From Pseudomonadota bacterium (GTDB lineage Bacteria > Pseudomonadota > Alphaproteobacteria > Caulobacterales > Caulobacteraceae): a stretch of DNA of 12,277 nucleotides. The DNA lies in contig JAEYWU010000083.1 of NCBI GenBank assembly GCA_023428785.1, positions 1 to 12,277 of the forward strand, given 5' to 3'. A program made the position numbers and the translations under genes. The notes beneath the pieces were generated by a model. That model made no database searches, was not told where the DNA came from, and worked only from the letters and a program-made list of their open reading frames with translations. Shown one piece after another: positions 1 through 7,877 of this stretch; position 1 is the first letter of the stretch; every line of letters begins with the position of its first letter.

Positions 1-25
1 GGGGGGGGGGGGGGGGGGGGGGGGG
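1..25. other. Poly-G homopolymer at window edge, probable artefact
   Basis: The first 25 bases are an uninterrupted G run, followed by ordinary GC-rich sequence and then the stop codon of the vWA gene at 47-49. A perfect G25 run is very unusual in a bacterial chromosome. It is typical of dark-cycle base calling in two-colour Illumina chemistry carried into a contig end. It should not be treated as a biological feature unless reads span it. Confidence 0.8.
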
Positions 26-46
26 CCGCGCCCCCGCGCTCAGGGC

Positions 47-1864
47 CTAGGGCGTCCGGCGCTCCAGCGTCGAGGCCCGGTCGACCAGCCGGATGAACTC
101 GGCCCGGCTGCCGTCTTCGTCACGGCCCTGGGCTCCTTGGGCCAGTTCGCGGATCTGGGTCCAGCCGAAGTCGTCCGACAGCCACGGATCCCCCCTCAGG
201 CGCTGACCGAAGGCCGCGACCGACAGGGCCCAGCGGGTCGATTCCGTCGGACGGCGCACGCGGGCCTCGACCGGCGTCTCGATCAGGCGAGAATCGTCCT
301 CGCCCGGCAGCTTGTAGCGGACCCGCACGAAGGCCAGCTCGCCGTCCCGGTCGCCGCCGCCGCTGCGCTCAGCATAGCGCAGCGGATCGACCTGGGTCGG
401 TCCTCCGGGCGCGGTGATTTCGTAGATGGCGGTGACGGTCGAGCCCGAACCGGCCTCGCCCGCGTCGACGGCGTCGTTGTTGAAGTCCTCGCGGTTCAGC
501 AGGCGGGTCTCGTAACCGATCAGCCGCCACTCGGCGACCTGTGCCGGGTTGAACTCGATCTGGATCTTCACATCGTCCGCGATCGGGAAGACCGAGGCGG
601 CGAAGTCGCGATCGAACAGGCGGTTGGCCTCCTCATAGCTGTCGACATAGCCGGCCGTGCCGTTCCCGGCCTGGGCGATCGTCTGCATCAGGCGGTCGTT
701 GTAGTTGCCGCGCCCGAAGCCATAGACCGACAGGTAGACCCCGCTCTCGCGACGCTCGGCGACGAAATCCTCCAGACGCTGGTCCGAGGTGACGCCGACG
801 TTGAAGTCGCCGTCCGTCACTAGAACCACGCGGTTCACGCGGTCGGCGTCGAAATTGGCCTCGGCCATCTGATAGGCGAGGGCCAGACCCTGTCCGCCCG
901 CCGTCGACCCGCCCGACTGCAGGGCGTTGACCGCGCAGCGCATCCGCAGCCGCTGGTCCCCGGAGGTCGGCTGCAGCACCGCCCCGGCGGCGCCGGCATA
1001 GACCACGATCCCGACCCGATCCTGGGGCCGCAGATTGTCGATCAGGCGGTTCAGCGCGCGCTGCGCCAGCGGCAGCTTGTCCGGCGACCCCATCGAGCCC
1101 GAGACGTCGATCAGGAACACCAGATTGAGCGGCGGCCGCTCGGCCTGCGGCAGTTCATAGCCCCTCAGGCCCACGTGCAGGATCTGGCGTCCTTCGGCCC
1201 ACGGACTGGCGCTCACCTCGGTGAAGACCGTGAACGGCTCCGTCCGGCTGTCCGGTCGGTCATAGCCATAGTCGAAATAATTGATCAGTTCCTCGACCCG
1301 AACCGCGTCCCTCGGCGGCGCCGAGCCGTCGTTCAGGAAGCGCCGGACATTGGAATAGCTGGCCGTATCCACGTCGATCGACAGGGTCGAGACCGGGTTC
1401 TCGGCGGTCATGACCACGGCGTTGGTCGGTGCGTCAGGATAGCGTTCCGTGTCCCCGGCCTGCGGCGGCGGGACGCTGACGAGGCCGGCGGCGCCGGACT
1501 GATTTCCGGCAATGACCTGGACGGGCGCCGAGGAGGTGAAGCTCTCCGTTCTAACCCGGCTGCCCGTCACGACGATCGCGTCAGCCTCGGCGCTCCGGGC
1601 TGCCAGCGGCGGCGGGGGTGGAGGCGGAGGGGGGGGAGGCGGCGAACCGGGCGGTCCGGAATAGACGGCCTGGCCCTGAACAGGTGACGTCGAACGCCCC
1701 GGAATCCGATAGCCGAACTGCTCACAGGCGTCCGGCGTCGCCTCGCCGTCGAGCGCGGTCTGCGGGCCGATGAGAGGCGGGGGAACCCGCGTCTGACCCA
1801 GGGCGCCTGCCGTCGATGTCGACAGGGCCAGAACAGAAACCAGTCCGATCTTGAGCCACTTCAT
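47..1864 (-). CDS. Secreted YfbK-type von Willebrand factor A (vWA) protein with polyproline linker
   Basis: A 605-residue protein that probably acts in the envelope as a metal-dependent binding or scaffold protein; its partner is unknown. Residues 1-24 look like a signal peptide. Residues 75-86 are twelve prolines, and 93-118 resemble the start of a TonB-dependent receptor (IVVTGSR at 97-103). Around 155-235 the sequence matches the YfbK N-terminal region (SIDVDTASYSNVRRFL, EELINYFDY). The vWA domain follows from about 246, with the MIDAS motif DVSGS at 253-257, Thr321 and Asp351 (VTDGD). The C-terminal ~170 residues fit the YfbK C-terminal domain (DUF3520). The ATG at 1864 is chosen because GGAGG lies 5-9 bases upstream and the signal peptide starts there; the frame stays open upstream to 2005 but that part overlaps the DUF1365 gene. 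It lies 59 bp after DUF1365 on the same strand and could be co-transcribed. The family call is firm; the role is unknown. Confidence 0.9.
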   Translation of the reverse strand: MKWLKIGLVSVLALSTSTAGALGQTRVPPPLIGPQTALDGEATPDACEQFGYRIPGRSTSPVQGQAVYSGPPGSPPPPPPPPPPPPLAARSAEADAIVVTGSRVRTESFTSSAPVQVIAGNQSGAAGLVSVPPPQAGDTERYPDAPTNAVVMTAENPVSTLSIDVDTASYSNVRRFLNDGSAPPRDAVRVEELINYFDYGYDRPDSRTEPFTVFTEVSASPWAEGRQILHVGLRGYELPQAERPPLNLVFLIDVSGSMGSPDKLPLAQRALNRLIDNLRPQDRVGIVVYAGAAGAVLQPTSGDQRLRMRCAVNALQSGGSTAGGQGLALAYQMAEANFDADRVNRVVLVTDGDFNVGVTSDQRLEDFVAERRESGVYLSVYGFGRGNYNDRLMQTIAQAGNGTAGYVDSYEEANRLFDRDFAASVFPIADDVKIQIEFNPAQVAEWRLIGYETRLLNREDFNNDAVDAGEAGSGSTVTAIYEITAPGGPTQVDPLRYAERSGGGDRDGELAFVRVRYKLPGEDDSRLIETPVEARVRRPTESTRWALSVAAFGQRLRGDPWLSDDFGWTQIRELAQGAQGRDEDGSRAEFIRLVDRASTLERRTP

Positions 1865-1871
1865 GATGACC

Positions 1872-1889
1872 TCCACCCTTGATGGTGGA
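1872..1889 (-). promoter_or_regulatory. Hairpin overlapping the Shine-Dalgarno of the vWA gene
   Basis: On the minus strand TCCACC-ATCAAG-GGTGGA forms a 6-bp perfect stem with a 6-base loop, directly followed by GG-TCATC-ATG. The 3' arm contains the first part of the ribosome binding site (GGTGGAGG). Folding would therefore partly occlude the site and could damp translation. The element is short and may be chance. Confidence 0.35.
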
Positions 1890-1923
1890 AGTGGGCGGGG
1901 CGACCCGGGGCCGAAATTGGGCG

Positions 1924-2694
1924 CTATCTGGACCGGACGTGGGCGATCGTATCGGAAACCAGCGGTTGCGGCGGCTTGCGGCGGTAGGCGATGCCTTTCA
2001 GCCACAGGTGGAGCGCCTCCCAGTGGATGCCGGCGATGACCTTCAGCGTCAGCAGCGGATGGCTGATCCAGGCCCTCAGCAGCGCCGCATCGGTCAGCGG
2101 CCGCCGCTCGCCGACGAAGGAGGCGGTCAGCTTGACCCCGTGGCGGTCCTTTAGGTCGATCAGCACCTCGACCCGGTCCCCGGGCGCCCGGAGCCGAAAA
2201 CTGTAGCCCATGTCCATGTCCATGAAGGGCGAGACGTGCAGGCGCTTGTCCGCCTCATGCCGCTGCACCGCATCGCCCACCGCGCCTGCAGGGGCCACAT
2301 AGCTGTGCCGCTCGCCGAAGGTGTTGGTCACCTCGTGGATGATCCCCGCCAGCGAACCGTCGGGCCGCCAGCACCAGTACAGGCTGATCGGGTTGAAGCC
2401 GTAGCCCAGCACGCGCGGCATGGTCAGGAGCGCTACCCGACCGATCGGCTCCGAGACCCCCGCGCCGCGAAGGCGTTCGATGGCCTGATCCCTCAGCGGC
2501 CGGCCCGATCCGTCGCCGTGATCTGACGCCTGAAAGCTCATCAGCCCGAAACGGCCCGCCTTCAGCAGCCGCCGCCTCGGCAGCGGCTCATCCAGGTCGA
2601 TCAGCAGCATATAGACCCGGTAGGACAGGGCGTGGACCCGGGGCCTCAGCCGCCGGTGCCGCACGCGGCCGACATACAGGGCGTGTCCGCTCAA
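1924..2694 (-). CDS. DUF1365 family protein
   Basis: A 256-residue protein matching DUF1365 along its whole length: ALYVGRVRHRRLRPRVHALSYRVY at the N-terminus, LIDLDEPLP near 31, MPRVLGYGFNPISLYWC in the middle, then HEVTNTFGERHSY and a basic C-terminus. The biochemical role is unknown. DUF1365 genes commonly neighbour a flavin oxidoreductase and CFA-type methyltransferases in proteobacterial lipid-modification loci, as here. The start is TTG at 2694, overlapping the TGA of the upstream oxidoreductase as TTGA. It is supported by GGAGGG at 2704-2699 with 4 bases between, and by the family N-terminus beginning right there. The overlap implies translational coupling. No signal peptide is evident. 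Confidence 0.92.
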   Translation of the reverse strand: MSGHALYVGRVRHRRLRPRVHALSYRVYMLLIDLDEPLPRRRLLKAGRFGLMSFQASDHGDGSGRPLRDQAIERLRGAGVSEPIGRVALLTMPRVLGYGFNPISLYWCWRPDGSLAGIIHEVTNTFGERHSYVAPAGAVGDAVQRHEADKRLHVSPFMDMDMGYSFRLRAPGDRVEVLIDLKDRHGVKLTASFVGERRPLTDAALLRAWISHPLLTLKVIAGIHWEALHLWLKGIAYRRKPPQPLVSDTIAHVRSR

Positions 2695-4013
2695 GCCGCC
2701 CTCCGGATCCCGGCCGGGGGCGTCACATGGATGCGTCCGCTTTCGTTTGGCACCGTCCAGGGCCGGCGCTCGCCGCCGAGCTGTTCGGCCACCGCCAGGC
2801 CGGATTGCAGGCCGTCCTCGTGGAAGCCGTGTCCGAACCAGGCGCCGCAGAACCAGGTCCGCTGCACGCCCTGCAGGCTCCAGAGTTCTCTCTGCGCCCG
2901 CGCGGTATGGGCGTCGAACAGCGGGTGCTCATAGAGGTCAGCCCGCACCACCGTGCCATTGCGCGGCTCCTCCAGCGGGTTGAGCGTGACGAAGATGTCC
3001 TCGCCCGGCAGCGACTGCAGTCGGTTCATCCAGTAGCTGACCGACGATCGGCCGCCTTGAGCCAGATGGTTCCAGGCCGCCCAGGCCCGCCTGCGTCGCG
3101 GCATCAGCCGCTCGTCGCGATGCAGCACGGCGAGATTGCTGGAATAGCGGAACGGCGACAGCAGCCGAGTCTCCTCCGCGCTCGGCGCCTCAAGGATGGC
3201 CAGGGCCTGATCGGCGTGGACGGCCAGCACCACCTCGTCGAAGCGCTCGACCTGTCCGTGGCTGTCGCGGATCTGGACGTCCGAGGCCTCGCGGTGGACC
3301 GTGCGGGCCGCCACGCCTCTGCGGACAGTCCCCAGACTCGCCGCCAGCTTCTCGACGTAGCGTCTTGAGCCACCCTTGACCGTACGCCAGTCGATCTTGC
3401 TCACGAGGCCCAGCAGGTCGTGGTTGGCGTAGAACTGGATCAGGGCGGCGGCGGGATACTGGCCCATGTCCTCCAGCCGCGACGACCAGATCGCCGACGC
3501 CTGCGGCAGCAGGTGCTCCTCACAGAAGGCCCGGCCGTAGCCTTCGGCCTCCAGATAGGCGCCCAGCGGCGTCTGGGCCGCCTCCAGCGCCGGCAGCCGC
3601 GCCCCCGCCGTCCGGTGAAACCGCCGCATGTCGGCCAGCATGCCCCAGAACCGGGGACTGACGATGTTGCGCTTCTGGGCGAACAGCCCGCCTAGCCCGG
3701 TCGAGCAATATTCCAGCCGCCCGTCGTCCAGCGACACCGAAAAGCTCATCTTCGTCGGCTGGGTCTCGACCTCCAGATGATCAAACAGGGCGGTCAGGTT
3801 GGGATAGTTCACCTCATTATAGACGATGAAGCCCGTATCGACCGGCGTCTCACCGGCGTCGACGGTGTGGCTGTGGCCGCCCAGGCGATCCTCCGCCTCA
3901 TAGACGGTCACGTCGGCGGACTTCGATAGCAGCCAGGCGGCCGAGAGCCCTGAAATGCCCGCCCCGACGACGGCGACGCGGGGACGGGGCGATGGGTTCG
4001 AGATGACCGACAT
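2691..4013 (-). CDS. FAD-dependent oxidoreductase (COG2907, flavin amine oxidase type)
   Basis: A 440-residue flavoprotein of the amine-oxidase/phytoene-desaturase fold. The Rossmann FAD motif is VAVVGAGISGLSAAWLL (about 13-29), followed by VYEAEDRLGGHSHT, the typical GG doublet after the acidic residue. DTGFIVYNEVNYPNL follows. The C-terminal FAD signature lies at about 387-414 (WFCGAWFGHGFHEDGLQSG). It has no signal peptide and is probably cytoplasmic or membrane-peripheral. The substrate is not known from sequence; context suggests oxidation or desaturation of an acyl chain. The ATG at 4013 has AGGAG five bases upstream. It is the first gene of the leftward unit, diverging from the CFA-like operon across 119 bp. 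An R. sphaeroides homologue is annotated in the cyclopropane/furan fatty-acid gene set controlled by RpoE/ChrR; orthology with this protein is an inference. Confidence 0.92.
   Translation of the reverse strand: MSVISNPSPRPRVAVVGAGISGLSAAWLLSKSADVTVYEAEDRLGGHSHTVDAGETPVDTGFIVYNEVNYPNLTALFDHLEVETQPTKMSFSVSLDDGRLEYCSTGLGGLFAQKRNIVSPRFWGMLADMRRFHRTAGARLPALEAAQTPLGAYLEAEGYGRAFCEEHLLPQASAIWSSRLEDMGQYPAAALIQFYANHDLLGLVSKIDWRTVKGGSRRYVEKLAASLGTVRRGVAARTVHREASDVQIRDSHGQVERFDEVVLAVHADQALAILEAPSAEETRLLSPFRYSSNLAVLHRDERLMPRRRRAWAAWNHLAQGGRSSVSYWMNRLQSLPGEDIFVTLNPLEEPRNGTVVRADLYEHPLFDAHTARAQRELWSLQGVQRTWFCGAWFGHGFHEDGLQSGLAVAEQLGGERRPWTVPNESGRIHVTPPAGIRRAA
2699..2704 (-). promoter_or_regulatory. Shine-Dalgarno deciding the TTG start of DUF1365
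   Basis: The minus strand reads GGAGGG, then CGGC, then TTG at 2694. The site lies inside the last codons of the FAD oxidoreductase. It explains how the DUF1365 gene starts at a rare TTG overlapping the preceding stop. Confidence 0.6.
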
Positions 4014-4132
4014 CCTGGCTCCTGGCTTGAACGATGCGAAGCCAGATACGGCCCGTTAGTTCCGCCGGACGCGCGGCATCCGAAGCGGCGCCGCGCCCGT
4101 AGCTTGACCGCTGACGTCCACCGGGAGCCCTC
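4014..4132. promoter_or_regulatory. Divergent promoter region between the two lipid-modification units
   Basis: These 119 bp separate the start codons of the FAD oxidoreductase (leftward) and the short CFA-like methyltransferase (rightward), so both promoters should lie here. The visible ribosome binding sites are AGGAG for the leftward gene and GGGAG at 4123-4127 for the rightward gene. A GGAAC box lies at 4063-4059 on the minus strand, but no well-spaced -10 partner follows. I could not find a convincing sigma-factor promoter. The call rests on gene orientation. Confidence 0.55.
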
Positions 4133-5173
4133 ATGAGCCTTGTTCGAACCAGCATCCGCAGCCTGCAGGATGCGCCCGCGCCCGACCCCGTAGTGCGCTG
4201 GGCCGTCGGCGCCCTGGTCGCTGGCGCCGCGAAACGCCTGTCGGATGCCCCCGTCGAGACCGCCGGCTTCGCCGCCGACATGGATGGCCGCCCGGTCGCC
4301 GAACACGTGGAGGCCGCCAACGAGCAGCACTACGAGTTGCCGCCGTCCTTCTTCGAGGCCGTGCTGGGACCTCGCCTGAAATATTCCTCCTGCCTGTACC
4401 CATCCGCCGGCACGACCCTCGCCCAGGCTGAGGAGGCGGCGCTTGGGGCCACCTGCCGCCACGCCGACATTCACGACGGCCAGACCATTCTGGAGCTGGG
4501 CTGCGGCTGGGGCTCCCTGTCGCTCTGGCTGGCTGAACGATACCCGGCGGCCCGGATCACGGCGGTGTCCAACTCGACGCCCCAGCGCCTGCATATCGAA
4601 GCGCGGGCGCGCGAGCGCGGCCTCTCCAACCTGACCATCGTCACCGCCGACATGAACGGCTTTGACGCACCCGTCGGCGCCTTCGACCGGGTGGTGTCGG
4701 TCGAGATGTTCGAGCACATGGCCAACTGGCGCATCCTGCTGGAACGCGTGCGCGACTGGCTCAAGCCGAACGGCCGGCTCTTCCTGCACGTCTTCACCCA
4801 CCGCGACAGCGCCTACCGGTTCGAACACGCCGACCGGGCCGACTTCATCGCCCAGCATTTCTTCACCGGCGGCCTGATGCCCAGCCAGGATCTGGCGGGC
4901 GCCTTCCCCGACCTGTTCGAGGTCGAGGCCGAGGAGCGCTGGTCCGGCGTCCACTACCAGCGCACGGCCAATGACTGGCTGGCCAACATGGACCGCAACC
5001 CCGAGGCCGTGTCCCGCGCCATGCGCGAGGCCTATGGCGCGGCGCTCGAGCCGCTGTGGACCCGCCGCTGGCGCCGCTTCTTCATGGCCACGGCCGGCCT
5101 GTTCGGCCACGCCGACGGAACCGTCTGGGGTGTCGGCCACTATCGCCTCAAGCCTGCAGGAGCCCCTCAATGA
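4133..5173 (+). CDS. CFA-family SAM-dependent methyltransferase, short form
   Basis: A 346-residue class I SAM methyltransferase of the cyclopropane-fatty-acyl-phospholipid synthase family. The SAM motif is ELGCGWGSLSLW (121-132); VSVEMFEHM (188-196) and LHVFTH follow, and then FFTGGLMPSQ, matching the IFPGG region. It is shorter than a classical CFA synthase because the long N-terminal domain is replaced by only ~60 residues. In the Cys139 region of E. coli Cfa it reads YSSCLYP (84-90), so Ser86 aligns with the cysteine and Cys87 is adjacent. It probably transfers a methyl to the double bond of a phospholipid acyl chain; whether it makes a cyclopropane or a methyl-branched chain cannot be told. 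ATG at 4133 has GGGAG with 5-bp spacing. Its TGA overlaps the next start as ATGA. A small-molecule N-methyltransferase of the coclaurine-type branch is an alternative. Confidence 0.9.
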   Translation: MSLVRTSIRSLQDAPAPDPVVRWAVGALVAGAAKRLSDAPVETAGFAADMDGRPVAEHVEAANEQHYELPPSFFEAVLGPRLKYSSCLYPSAGTTLAQAEEAALGATCRHADIHDGQTILELGCGWGSLSLWLAERYPAARITAVSNSTPQRLHIEARARERGLSNLTIVTADMNGFDAPVGAFDRVVSVEMFEHMANWRILLERVRDWLKPNGRLFLHVFTHRDSAYRFEHADRADFIAQHFFTGGLMPSQDLAGAFPDLFEVEAEERWSGVHYQRTANDWLANMDRNPEAVSRAMREAYGAALEPLWTRRWRRFFMATAGLFGHADGTVWGVGHYRLKPAGAPQ

Positions 5174-5571
5174 GAGCCGTCATCGCCTATCTGTCCGCCG
5201 CCGTAGCCTTCGGCGTTCTGGATTTCCTGTGGCTGTCAAACGCCGCGCCTCGCCTGTATCGCCCGGCCATCGGCGAGATCATGGCCGACCAGGTCCGCTG
5301 GCCGCCGGCGATCGCCTTCTATTTTCTGTACCTGGTCGGGGTGACCGCCCTGGTGGTGCTTCCCGCGCTCCGCGAGGGTGGGGTCGCTCGAGCCGCCTGG
5401 ACGGGGGCCTTGTTTGGTCTGGTCGCATACGCCACCTATGATCTCACAAACCAGGCGACACTGAGGGTCTGGCCGACCCACCTGACCTTGATTGACATGG
5501 CCTGGGGCGCCTTCGCGACCGCGACGGCCTCCATCGTGGCTGTCGTCGCGACGCGGCTGATCGCGAGGTAG
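5170..5571 (+). CDS. DUF2177 family small membrane protein
   Basis: A 133-residue integral inner-membrane protein with about four hydrophobic segments (roughly 3-24, 46-66, 74-92 and 108-128). Family-typical signatures are DFLWL (18-22), LYRPAIGE (29-36), FYFLYLVG (50-57) and YATYDLTNQATLRVWP (87-102). Biochemical function is unknown. The gene is translationally coupled to the preceding methyltransferase (ATGA overlap) and is followed 2 bp later by the CFA synthase homologue. This sandwiching suggests a role in membrane lipid modification, such as presenting substrate or anchoring the enzymes; that is inference only. Confidence 0.9.
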   Translation: MRAVIAYLSAAVAFGVLDFLWLSNAAPRLYRPAIGEIMADQVRWPPAIAFYFLYLVGVTALVVLPALREGGVARAAWTGALFGLVAYATYDLTNQATLRVWPTHLTLIDMAWGAFATATASIVAVVATRLIAR

Positions 5572-5573
5572 GC

Positions 5574-6821
5574 ATGAGTGTCCGTTCCGAAGCGCCCGGC
5601 GAAACCCTGAATCCTCGCGTCAGGACCTTGCATCGCGACCGTCCGCCCCGTCTGTTCCTGGCGGCCCTGCGCGCTGCGGGGCGGGGCTGGCAGAAGGGCG
5701 CCCTCACCCTTGTGCATCCCGATGGGACGTCTGAGACCTTCGGTGACCCCGCCACCGGCCCACACGGCGTCCTGCGGGTTCGCGACTGGGCCTTCGCCAA
5801 GCGGGCCCTGTCCGAGGGCGACATCGGCGTGGCCGAATCCTATGTGGCCGGCGAATGGGACACGCCGCACCTGGCGGATCTACTGACCACGCTCGCCGAC
5901 AACTTCGACCGGCTGAAGCGACTGGCGGTCGGCGCGCCCCTGATGCGGGCGGTCAACTTCTTCAAGCACATCCTGTTCCGCAGCAACTCGCCGCGCCAGG
6001 CGAAGCGGAACATCCACGCCCACTACGATCTGGGCAACGCCTTCTATTCGGCATGGCTCGATCCCTCGATGACCTATTCCTCGGCCCTCTTCGCCGCGGG
6101 CGACGAAACGCTGCAGCTGGCCCAGGAGAACAAGTATCGGGCGCTCGCCGACGCCATGGGTCTGGAGCCCGGCATGAAGGTGCTCGAGATCGGATGCGGC
6201 TGGGGCGGCTTTGCCGAATACGCCGCCGCCGCGCGCGGCGCCGAGGTCGTAGGACTGACCATCAGCCAGGCCCAGCTGGATTTCGCCCGGGCGCGGATCG
6301 AGCGACAGGGGCTGGCCGACCGCGTCGACCTGCGGTTCGAGGACTATCGCGCCACCCGGGGCGCCTACGACCGCATCGCCTCCATCGAGATGTTCGAGGC
6401 GGTCGGCGAGCAGTACTGGCCCGACTATTTCCGCACCCTGCGTGACCGGCTCAATGCGACCGGCCGGGCAGCGCTGCAGATCATCACCATCGATCACCGC
6501 TTCTTCGACCGCTACCGCAAGCGCGTCGATTTCATCCAGCAGCACATCTTCCCCGGCGGCATGCTCATCTCCGAGGAGCGCCTCGCCGAGGAGGCCGGCC
6601 GCGTCGGCCTGGCCATCGGCGGCGTGCGGCGCTTCGGCGAGGACTACGCCCGCACCCTGGCGCTCTGGGCCCAGAGGTTCGATGCCGCCTGGGAGACGCT
6701 GCGCAAACAGGGCTTCGACGAGGAGTTCCGGCGGCTCTGGCGCTTTTATCTGGCCTATTGCGAGGCCGGCTTCCGCACGGGCCGCACAAACGTCATTCAG
6801 GTGGTGCTGGAACCGGTGTGA
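5574..6821 (+). CDS. cfa: Cyclopropane-fatty-acyl-phospholipid synthase homologue
   Basis: A 415-residue protein with the classical CFA layout: an N-terminal domain (about 1-140, with GDIGVAESYVAGEWDTP at 82-98) and a C-terminal SAM methyltransferase domain. Key motifs are NIHAHYDLGNAFY (146-158), DPSMTYSSALF (163-173), VLEIGCGWGGF (203-213) and IEMFEAVG (271-278), then QQHIFPGG. It should act on cis-unsaturated acyl chains of membrane phospholipids with SAM. By eye, Ser170 replaces the active-site Cys139 of E. coli Cfa, and Ile takes the His266 position (ITID), so the exact product may differ. ATG at 5574 lies 2 bp after the DUF2177 stop. The preceding gene ends in GCGAGGTAG, which gives a GAGG-like site. 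It is the last gene of the lipid operon, with 37 bp before dusA. Confidence 0.9.
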   Translation: MSVRSEAPGETLNPRVRTLHRDRPPRLFLAALRAAGRGWQKGALTLVHPDGTSETFGDPATGPHGVLRVRDWAFAKRALSEGDIGVAESYVAGEWDTPHLADLLTTLADNFDRLKRLAVGAPLMRAVNFFKHILFRSNSPRQAKRNIHAHYDLGNAFYSAWLDPSMTYSSALFAAGDETLQLAQENKYRALADAMGLEPGMKVLEIGCGWGGFAEYAAAARGAEVVGLTISQAQLDFARARIERQGLADRVDLRFEDYRATRGAYDRIASIEMFEAVGEQYWPDYFRTLRDRLNATGRAALQIITIDHRFFDRYRKRVDFIQQHIFPGGMLISEERLAEEAGRVGLAIGGVRRFGEDYARTLALWAQRFDAAWETLRKQGFDEEFRRLWRFYLAYCEAGFRTGRTNVIQVVLEPV

Positions 6822-6858
6822 TTTGCAGGGTTTGCGCGCGTGGCCTATGTGCCGCGCC

Positions 6859-7875
<1,017 letters not shown>

Positions 7876-7877
7876 TC

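Noticed and set aside
1865..2005. N-terminal extension of the vWA frame to 2005
   Set aside because: It overlaps the DUF1365 gene end, lacks homology, and puts the signal peptide 47 residues inside the protein; the GGAGG-supported ATG at 1864 fits better.
4030..4063. GGAAC box upstream of the FAD oxidoreductase as an ECF/general-stress sigma promoter
   Set aside because: A CGTT follows only after 25 bases instead of the usual 16-17, and TCTGG after 12; spacing does not fit a known ECF promoter.
3908..5170. Long minus-strand frame opposite the short CFA-like methyltransferase
   Set aside because: It is antisense to a gene with clear homology and is an alternating V/G/A/R-rich shadow typical of GC-rich DNA.
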